A stretch of 42,964 nucleotides of DNA from a virus: positions 1-42,964 of the IMG/VR virus record IMGVR_UViG_3300030687_000033; one strand, given 5' to 3'. Positions 37,320-42,964 of this stretch are shown here, one piece after another. How positions within the stretch are numbered: the first letter of the stretch is position 1; the number at the start of each line of letters is the position of its first letter. A program made the translations under genes and the position numbers. Under the pieces are notes generated by a model, which worked only from the letters and a program-made list of their open reading frames with translations, was not told the origin of the DNA and did not search any database.

Positions 37320-39696
37320 CCCTCGAATCCTGCCCCACGTAATTACCCCCCGCCGAATACACCGCTCCCATAATCATCCTCTGCATCAGCCCGACCGGAG
37401 GCTTCCCCGAGTAGGCCTTCAGCAGCCCTTCCACGTCCTTAGTGAGAGCAGCCATTCTCTTACTATCTAGCATCTTCCCATCCGTGAGCATAGGTTTCAA
37501 CCGCTCATTCCACTGTTTCTGCAACGCCCCTTCTTTCATATCAGCTGTGATCTGCCGCACGCTCCCTTCCAGTGCTTTTCTTCCTTCAGGAGTCTGCGAG
37601 CTGATCCTAGCTGCCAGCCGGGTCTGCTCAGGCTTGCCATTCAACAGCAGATCCCTCACCGCCTCTGGCCGTTCCCCGCCATTCAGAATAGCCTTCAGAT
37701 TGCTTGCCGGCGCAGCCGCTGCTTTCGTAGCCTGTTCCGCTGCCTTCCCTCCTTCCTGCAGCACTCTCTGTTGTGTATCTACCGAGCCTTCTCCCATTTT
37801 TCCGACTCTGCTAACGACATCTGCCCTTTCCTTCGCTGCGCCTGCCTCCGCTTCCGGTAGGATAGCTCCTGCCCGTTTTGCCAGTCCTTCCGCGCTCGCG
37901 CCAGCCTTTGCTGCTGTCGCTTCAATTTTTCCAAGTCTCGTTGCATAGTCAGCTACCGATTTAGATAATCCAGGCACTTCCCTAATCCAGTCCGAATTCT
38001 TCTGAGCAAATTGGGTGACCTGCTTTGCTGACATCCCTCGTAATTGGCTACTAACGTAAGAGCTCCCTGCTCTCTGCACCAGTCCCGAATCTCCGGTGAG
38101 TTCCTTGAGATCGCGTACTGATTGCTGGCTAGAGAAGAACTGCTTGGGGACACCAGCTGGGTCAGCGGCAAATCTCTCCGGGTCAACTCGGTCAATCGCT
38201 GCTGCCTTGCCGCCCGCACCCGTGCCAAACTTTCTAAGTCCCAGCGACGCATCATGATATTGCTCCTGCATCATTTGCTGAAGGTTGGTGCCCGCAGCAT
38301 CCTTACCTACAAATTCCTTTTGAATGTCGCTGATCTTCGCATACAACTTCCCAGCCACATCCTTCCCCACCGCCGAATATCCTTCCACATCTCTACCGCC
38401 GAGCACATCGCCAAGTTTCCTTCTCACCTGATCCAGTGCTTCAAAAGACGGATTCTGCAGGGCCTCATTCACCTGCCCATACACCCGAAGGGTTCCCTGA
38501 TCTGTAGTCTGTCGTGGGGATGCGTTGCTATCTACCTTCCCCTTGATATAGCTCTTCAGATCCTTCATCCCTTCAGTCTGCTCTACAGTCTGCCCGGCTT
38601 GCTCCTTGCTCTTTACTATCGCATCCCGCTGGTCCTTCAGGTTGTTGTATGCTTGCGTCCGGGCATCCAGTGCTGCCTGATGCTCCTGCGAGACTGCCGT
38701 TTGCAGTTCCTTACCGATATCCGAGATCTCTCTCGGCTGCCCAACTACCCGCAACGAGGGCTCTGCTTGTGCCAGCACCTTTCCAGCGGTAGCCATCCGA
38801 TTTCCAGATGCCTTATTCAAATCCGCTGCCCGTTTCTTTGCCTCAGCAACGATCTGATCCGCACGGGCCTTCCCATCGTCCAGCACCTTCTGAGCCGCTT
38901 TCGCATCTTGCGAGCCAACATCAGCCGCTCTCTGCCGGGCATCCGCCATCACCTTCTCACCGGCTTTTTGAGCGTCCTGGATATGCGCATCTGCCCCTTG
39001 CTGTAAGGTCTGATGCAGTGCATTAGCAGGCACTCCAGCATCCTCAACACCTCTGAGAGCTGCCGCAGCCTTCCCCACATTCGCATCCGTAGCAGCCATC
39101 AAGCCCAGTTTCTCTGCCACTGCCCCGAACAACCCTTTTGCTTTCGCTGCCAGTGCTATTCCCGGACCCGCTGCCATCCCCCCAACCAATCTAGCTGCAT
39201 CTGCGGTTCCCTTAGAGGCTCCTGCGGCCTCTGCTGTCTGTCCTCCAGCCTCCCCAACAAGGCCTGACAGAGCACCGGCCCCGGCTGAGGCAAGCCTGGA
39301 AGCTCTAGCTGCCGTGCCTGCTTCCATGAGAGCCGCACCGATCGTCGGTCCAACATCAGGGATAAAGCTAAGCGCATAGCCAGCTCCAGTAAGGATTTCG
39401 GGAGAGGCTGCTCCAAGAGCCCCGCCGAAGGCTGTGGAAGTACCAATAGCCTCCAGAGCCGATTTGACTGTGGGGGTAGGGACTGGTTTGCCAGCTTCGT
39501 CCATCTTGAGGTCAGGCTTGAGGTCGGCAATGGCTTGCTTTGCTCGGCTACCGGCTGTGGAAGGGGCGGCTTCCTTCGCAGTACCTGCAGAAAGCTGCTG
39601 TTGCAGCACCTGGAAGGCTTGTTCTTGGGTAGCCCCCTCGGGGCCCGTTACCGTATAGCTCTTACCTTCCGGTGATGTCAGAGTGAAATCGGGCAT
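37315..39696 (-). CDS. Internal virion/DNA ejection protein, 793 aa
   Basis: Begins MPDFTLTSPEGKSYTVTGPE, a short beta domain seen at the start of podophage ejection proteins. It continues with a Gly/Ala-rich hydrophobic region (about 85-215) that could insert into membranes, and a long Ala/Lys/Glu/Gln coiled coil from 220 to 330 and again near 600. The size and position match P22 gp16-type proteins, which leave the virion with the DNA. The stop codon is in palindrome E13. Confidence 0.7.
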   Translation of the reverse strand: MPDFTLTSPEGKSYTVTGPEGATQEQAFQVLQQQLSAGTAKEAAPSTAGSRAKQAIADLKPDLKMDEAGKPVPTPTVKSALEAIGTSTAFGGALGAASPEILTGAGYALSFIPDVGPTIGAALMEAGTAARASRLASAGAGALSGLVGEAGGQTAEAAGASKGTADAARLVGGMAAGPGIALAAKAKGLFGAVAEKLGLMAATDANVGKAAAALRGVEDAGVPANALHQTLQQGADAHIQDAQKAGEKVMADARQRAADVGSQDAKAAQKVLDDGKARADQIVAEAKKRAADLNKASGNRMATAGKVLAQAEPSLRVVGQPREISDIGKELQTAVSQEHQAALDARTQAYNNLKDQRDAIVKSKEQAGQTVEQTEGMKDLKSYIKGKVDSNASPRQTTDQGTLRVYGQVNEALQNPSFEALDQVRRKLGDVLGGRDVEGYSAVGKDVAGKLYAKISDIQKEFVGKDAAGTNLQQMMQEQYHDASLGLRKFGTGAGGKAAAIDRVDPERFAADPAGVPKQFFSSQQSVRDLKELTGDSGLVQRAGSSYVSSQLRGMSAKQVTQFAQKNSDWIREVPGLSKSVADYATRLGKIEATAAKAGASAEGLAKRAGAILPEAEAGAAKERADVVSRVGKMGEGSVDTQQRVLQEGGKAAEQATKAAAAPASNLKAILNGGERPEAVRDLLLNGKPEQTRLAARISSQTPEGRKALEGSVRQITADMKEGALQKQWNERLKPMLTDGKMLDSKRMAALTKDVEGLLKAYSGKPPVGLMQRMIMGAVYSAGGNYVGQDSRE

Positions 39697-39702
39697 AAAT
39701 CC

Positions 39703-41256
39703 TCAATGTGCAGTAACAGTCCAACCAGCTGGCAACGGGGGTGCGGAAGTACCTTTACCAGGATCACCACCACCGGGAAGTGGAACTCCTCCTACATCAC
39801 CCACTTTTTTCGCTTCCGATTCCGTAACAGCGTGCAATCGAGCGGACGCTGCCACAAGACCTTTGATCTCCTTATCCGAAGCTTTCGGATCTTTTCGCAT
39901 TGCTGCCAGCACATCATCAGTCGTCCAGGGGAGGGACTTTTCGATATCGGCAATCTGCTCTTTTCCGTCCGCCGTATCTGCGAAATGCCCTGGCAAGTGT
40001 TTCAAAGCAGTTATTGTGAGTTCTTTTGCATTTGCGAGTTTGTAAGCAGCTACGAAACCACTATCCCCCGCTTGCCGCACTGCAGAGGTTTGCAGGTCAT
40101 CCTGAGACTTCCCTGCAGCCATCCGACCGCCCATAGAAGAATCCAAACTGGCCAACTGATTCCCCAACCCTGCTGCAGCTGTATCAATCATCCGAGATTG
40201 GTCAGGGGTGAGAGCAGTGGAACCTACCTTAATCAGAGCATCTATTGGAGAACTAGCTCCGAGATGGCTGAAGGGGCTAGCTGCTGCTGTCATATCTAGT
40301 TTATTGACATTAGACAGCCCGCGAGAGATTTCCGAGGCAGCAAATGATCCACGAGAAACACCCTGTTTTTGGGCAGAGGTAAGAGCAGGATCACTGACCT
40401 TTCCGTAGCGAGGGTCAGCCGGGAGACGCTCTCCCTTAACCTTACCTTCAGGATCCCATTCATAATCGCCATCAGGGCCTTTAAACATCTGGGGAGCTTT
40501 CTCTGCACGATCTTTGCGCGCGGCTTCACTATCCTGCAGTCGTTGGCGTTCCATGCCAAGGGTTTGCTCTCGGAAGGCTGCGGTTTGCTGCATAGTAGCT
40601 CTACGCAAGCTGACATTATCCTCATGTTCAGCCCATTGTTGATCACGGCGCTGCTTGGTGTCAGCAGCCTTCTGCACGAATTCAGCTTTCTTAGTCGAGT
40701 CCATGCCAGCTAGCTGCTGCTGGTTTTTCCAGGCAAGGAACGCAGGAGTGCCGGCCAGCGGAATAGTAGTCGGATCAACACCTGCCTCAACAGCAGCCTT
40801 GACCAGAGCCTGAGACTGCTCACGAGTAGGTTGTTCCGGCGTGTTGTCAGCAATAGTTGCAAGAGTTTCTCTCTTCTGCGCTTGCGCTGCCGCCAGTTGC
40901 TTTGTCTGCTCGATTCCCTCTGCAGATGCCTGCTTCGAGAGCTCTGTCATCTCTTTCGCGGACGCAAGATCCCCCTGGGAAGCTGCCAATCCAGCTGCCT
41001 TGCCATACATCTTCGCCTGATTCATGGGCAAGGCAGCATCAGCCCCTTCCAGGTCGGTTTGCGATTTGATGAACGCCCCAATATCCTTTTGGGTCTTCAT
41101 CTGTTGCTGCATCTGCTGCTGCTGAAGCTGTGCCCGTTGTGCCTCTGTCTTTAGCAGAGCAGTTTGAGCTTGCTGCTCCCCCATCTTTGCCCCTTGAATC
41201 TGCTCATTCCCGTAGGCTTCCACCGCCCCCAGGAGAAATCCACCTAATCCTGCCAT
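39703..41256 (-). CDS. Internal virion/DNA ejection protein, 517 aa
   Basis: A Gly-rich start (MAGLGGFLLGAVEAYGNEQI) leads into a very long Gln/Ala/Lys-rich coiled coil (residues 20-270), like P22 gp20 in size (471 aa) and composition. The C-terminus is Pro/Gly-rich (PLPGGGDPGKGTSAPPLPAG). Expected to be packed inside the capsid and ejected to build a channel. Confidence 0.7.
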   Translation of the reverse strand: MAGLGGFLLGAVEAYGNEQIQGAKMGEQQAQTALLKTEAQRAQLQQQQMQQQMKTQKDIGAFIKSQTDLEGADAALPMNQAKMYGKAAGLAASQGDLASAKEMTELSKQASAEGIEQTKQLAAAQAQKRETLATIADNTPEQPTREQSQALVKAAVEAGVDPTTIPLAGTPAFLAWKNQQQLAGMDSTKKAEFVQKAADTKQRRDQQWAEHEDNVSLRRATMQQTAAFREQTLGMERQRLQDSEAARKDRAEKAPQMFKGPDGDYEWDPEGKVKGERLPADPRYGKVSDPALTSAQKQGVSRGSFAASEISRGLSNVNKLDMTAAASPFSHLGASSPIDALIKVGSTALTPDQSRMIDTAAAGLGNQLASLDSSMGGRMAAGKSQDDLQTSAVRQAGDSGFVAAYKLANAKELTITALKHLPGHFADTADGKEQIADIEKSLPWTTDDVLAAMRKDPKASDKEIKGLVAASARLHAVTESEAKKVGDVGGVPLPGGGDPGKGTSAPPLPAGWTVTAH

Positions 41257-41267
41257 GATAGTTCTCC

Positions 41268-41861
41268 TTAGCCGGTGTAGCCACTGATCAAGTCATCGGG
41301 GGTGCTGGTGGAAGATGCCCCAGAGTTTTCGCTACCGGAAGCTCCAAAGGAATTCCAGGCACTTTGGAAGCCACCGCTGCTGACACCTTGTGAAATACCA
41401 TTGGTCAAAGCAGAGACCCCAGCGCCAAGATTCTGCTGGTTGGTCTGGTTTTGCCCCTGAAGGATCTGGCCAGCGGTTCCAGGAGAGCCCACGTTAGCTC
41501 CAGAAAGCTGGGCCAGCAGCAATTCTTGGTTGTTTAGCTGTGTGCTGGCATAGCCTTGAGCATTAGTAGACAGGGCGCTCAGCACATTCCCGCTGTTCAC
41601 CATGCCGTTAGCTGCAGCACTGCCTTCCACGGCATTCTGACTTTGCTGGAGACCAAATTGATACCCCGGAGTACTTGTGATCGAGGAGGGGTTGTTAATC
41701 AATTGGGAAAGCTGTTGTTGATACTGCCCTCGCTGGCTGGCGAATGGGTCAGCCGCATTAGCAGCGGTTTGGGCATTGCTCTCTGAGGCGTTAGCGGAAA
41801 TGGAAGAACTGACAATACCTCCCACCGCACCTATGGCAGCTCCTGCGAATCCCCAAGGCAT
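41268..41861 (-). CDS. DNA ejection protein, P22 gp7-like, 197 aa
   Basis: Starts MPWGFAGAAIGAVGGIVSSS, a hydrophobic Gly/Ala segment, then ESNAQTAANAADPFASQRGQ, GYQFGLQQSQNAVEGSAAAN and ALSTNAQGYASTQ. The QFGLQQ..NAVEG..A..G..NSG pattern is, in my recollection, typical of small podophage internal proteins analogous to P22 gp7 (229 aa). It overlaps the hydroxylase stop (TAATG). Confidence 0.7.
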   Translation of the reverse strand: MPWGFAGAAIGAVGGIVSSSISANASESNAQTAANAADPFASQRGQYQQQLSQLINNPSSITSTPGYQFGLQQSQNAVEGSAAANGMVNSGNVLSALSTNAQGYASTQLNNQELLLAQLSGANVGSPGTAGQILQGQNQTNQQNLGAGVSALTNGISQGVSSGGFQSAWNSFGASGSENSGASSTSTPDDLISGYTG

Positions 41862-42415
41862 TATGCACCTCCATTAAAAGGTTTGTCGAGTTTTACGCAA
41901 ACGATCATGGTGATGCGATCGCAGGGAGAATCATTGGTAACCCAGTGTTCTGCTTGGTTATGGAACCAGAATAGATCTCCAGTAGCAGTAATATGCTGCC
42001 CATCTTCATAGCAAAAAGCTTGCTGTGGGTGAGCCGCAATTTGCAGAGCAAACTTGTCGTAAGAACCTGCATGCCAGCCCCCATCTACGTGCGGATACAC
42101 TCTACGGCCGGGAGGAATACGAGTGATAAGGACACCCCCAAGAGCATCTCCCTTAACCAGAGAGAGCACTGCCCTAGCATGGGTTTTTATTTCTGGGATG
42201 AGGTCAGCAGCAGAAAGCCATAGGCTCTGATGGGCGTCTTCAATAAGAGCCTCCCCTTCCCCATAGCGTGCCCAGATATCATCAGCTTCTCTGTGGGGGC
42301 TGGCGGGGGATTCTGTTCTGGCGGTGTTCTGGTTCCACAATTGAGGCTGTCGCTGCAAATCCAGCTGTAGTGGAATGACATTAATTCCGCGAGCAATTGT
42401 CAGAATATTTTTCAT
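41861..42415 (-). CDS. 2OG-Fe(II) aspartyl/asparaginyl hydroxylase-like protein, 184 aa
   Basis: A C-terminal double-stranded beta-helix with RRVYPHVDGGWH giving the HxD pair (H109, D111), the distal His in AEHWVTNDS (H157) and Arg167 in CDRITM for 2-oxoglutarate. This is the Asp/Asn beta-hydroxylase pattern; such enzymes hydroxylate residues or small molecules. The gene overlaps the cupin gene (ATGA) and is followed by ejection proteins, so a virion protein may be its target. All metal ligands are present. Confidence 0.75.
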   Translation of the reverse strand: MKNILTIARGINVIPLQLDLQRQPQLWNQNTARTESPASPHREADDIWARYGEGEALIEDAHQSLWLSAADLIPEIKTHARAVLSLVKGDALGGVLITRIPPGRRVYPHVDGGWHAGSYDKFALQIAAHPQQAFCYEDGQHITATGDLFWFHNQAEHWVTNDSPCDRITMIVCVKLDKPFNGGA

Positions 42416-42717
42416 TCTATTAGAGCCTTTTCAGCCAAACTGGCATCACGAATTTCATCGGGAATGGCGTGGATGCAAAGCCAGAGGACTCCAGGGGTCA
42501 GTGCGGTGACCTTGTGGGATTTATGAGCAGCGATACGGACACCAGTGGGGCCAGTGTAGATGATCTTCTGCCCACCAACTTCGACTTCAACAACCCCGGA
42601 GGCTAGATAACTCAGGTGATCGAATGAGTGTTGATGTTGCTCTATGTAGTCACCAGCTCTGTGAGCCTGCCACTCTTTGGCGAATACCCCGCCAGCTATG
42701 TATGTTGTGTTTTTCAC
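42412..42717 (-). CDS. Cupin-like protein, 101 aa
   Basis: A single cupin fold: GDYIEQHQHSFDHLSYLASG with His28, His30 and His34, then GVVEVEVGGQ, GVRIAAHKSHKV with His65/His68. It could bind a metal or a small ligand. GTG start lies inside palindrome E14 with no good ribosome site. Coupled to the hydroxylase by ATGA, so the two may act together. Confidence 0.68.
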   Translation of the reverse strand: MKNTTYIAGGVFAKEWQAHRAGDYIEQHQHSFDHLSYLASGVVEVEVGGQKIIYTGPTGVRIAAHKSHKVTALTPGVLWLCIHAIPDEIRDASLAEKALIE

Positions 42718-42751
42718 CGGGATTACTCTAAAGTAAAGTGAGAGAGAAACT
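42709..42751. repeat. 43-bp palindromic element E14 (right arm diverged)
   Basis: Left arm gtttttcaccgggatta, centre ctctaaag, right arm taaagtgagagagaaact. On the minus strand it spans the TAG stop of the tail-hub gene and the GTG start of the cupin gene. Confidence 0.85.
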
Positions 42752-42964
42752 ACCTATTTGCCAACGTAACCGGGGACTTCACGTCATACAGTCGGAGGCT
42801 GGTGGAGTCGCTATGAGTCATCTTCCAGGCCCTGCGACGGGAGCTGCCACAATTGCGTAACTGCTTCAGCGGGAACTGCAGGCCCATCGTCCGGGGAGTG
42901 CTGAAGGTCTGATAGTCATCATCAGAATAAGCAATATTGATGGTCGTGGTGATTGTATCCGCTT
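42750..42964 (-). CDS. Tail hub/DNA-stabilisation protein, P22 gp10-like, 3' end only
   Basis: The last 70 residues include NIAYSDDDYQTFSTPRTMG, LKQLRNCGSSRRRAW and a final LYDVKSPVTLANR. This resembles the end of P22 gp10-type proteins (WSDDGG.TWS..R...., R..W.RLG.AR.R.F....S.PV), which form the hexameric tail hub that plugs the portal. The remaining gene lies past the right end, consistent with coat being at the left end on a circular map. Confidence 0.6.
   Translation of the reverse strand, partial: ADTITTTINIAYSDDDYQTFSTPRTMGLQFPLKQLRNCGSSRRRAWKMTHSDSTSLRLYDVKSPVTLANR

Noticed and set aside
38122-39006. Plus-strand open frame of 294 codons
   Set aside because: Antisense to the 793-residue ejection protein; Leu/Ser/Arg/Cys-rich shadow composition caused by the Ala/Lys/Gln-rich gene on the other strand.
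2670-42751. 43-bp palindromes as intrinsic terminators
   Set aside because: None is followed by a consistent T-run, several have non-pairing right arms (E10, E11, E14), and separate good terminators exist next to E5 and E9.
2670-42751. 43-bp palindromes as a CRISPR array
   Set aside because: Copies are kilobases apart with genes between them, so there are no regular spacers.

Overview
The window is almost certainly most of the genome of a tailed bacteriophage with a short, P22-like (podovirus-type) virion. The evidence is a terminase, portal (about 760 residues), scaffold and coat order on one strand, a P22 gp10-like tail hub end, three ejection-protein-like genes, a beta-helix tailspike, and no tape measure, sheath or tube gene. 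A lipobox protein, Sec signal peptides and a holin plus GH108-type endolysin point to a Gram-negative host. A betaproteobacterial host is a guess from family resemblance only. No integrase, tRNA gene or phage RNA polymerase was seen, and several strong sigma70-type promoters suggest that host RNA polymerase is used.

Layout. Positions 1-9237 (minus strand) hold the packaging and head genes: a terminase-small paralog, a 57-residue Cys-rich protein, TerS, TerL and portal. A mixed cassette follows (Acb2-like CBASS sponge, small protein, GroES-like co-chaperonin, two small proteins, Tad2-like Thoeris sponge), then scaffold, two structural proteins and the first 13 codons of the coat protein. Positions 9238-10018 are a non-coding divergent control region with a consensus early promoter. 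Positions 10019-28747 (plus strand) are the early/replication arm. It starts with many tiny proteins, secreted or membrane-bound. Next come two paralogous 200-220-residue proteins with their own promoters, a structured non-coding region, a regulator cassette (two XRE HTH, one RHH-like, DUF4406) and the replication set: helicase, PD-(D/E)XK nuclease, RecA-like ATPase, ssDNA-binding-like protein, ParB-methyltransferase fusion and a UDG-like/DNA polymerase A fusion. A bidirectional terminator lies near 28752-28773. Positions 28816-42964 (minus strand) hold lysis genes, tail fibres and tailspike, a PurD-like ATP-grasp protein, three ejection-type proteins, a 2OG-Fe(II) hydroxylase, a cupin and the 3' end of a tail-hub gene. 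The two minus-strand arms join logically across the window ends (coat then tail hub), so the map is probably circular or circularly permuted with one early and one late arm.

The most unusual feature is a family of 14 imperfect palindromes of exactly 43 bp, spread over both arms. Most sit between genes, often supplying the stop codon of the upstream gene. One lies in frame inside the DNA polymerase gene, exactly at the junction between the UDG-like and exonuclease domains. A second signal, GAGGCTC or close variants, lies 2-5 nt before the start codon of at least seven early genes. A candidate structured RNA at 14521-14900 carries a hairpin whose 11-nt loop contains the exact complement of that motif. 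Together these resemble, but differ in sequence from, the start-associated sequences known in some mycobacteriophages. They are the best candidate here for an undescribed regulatory system.
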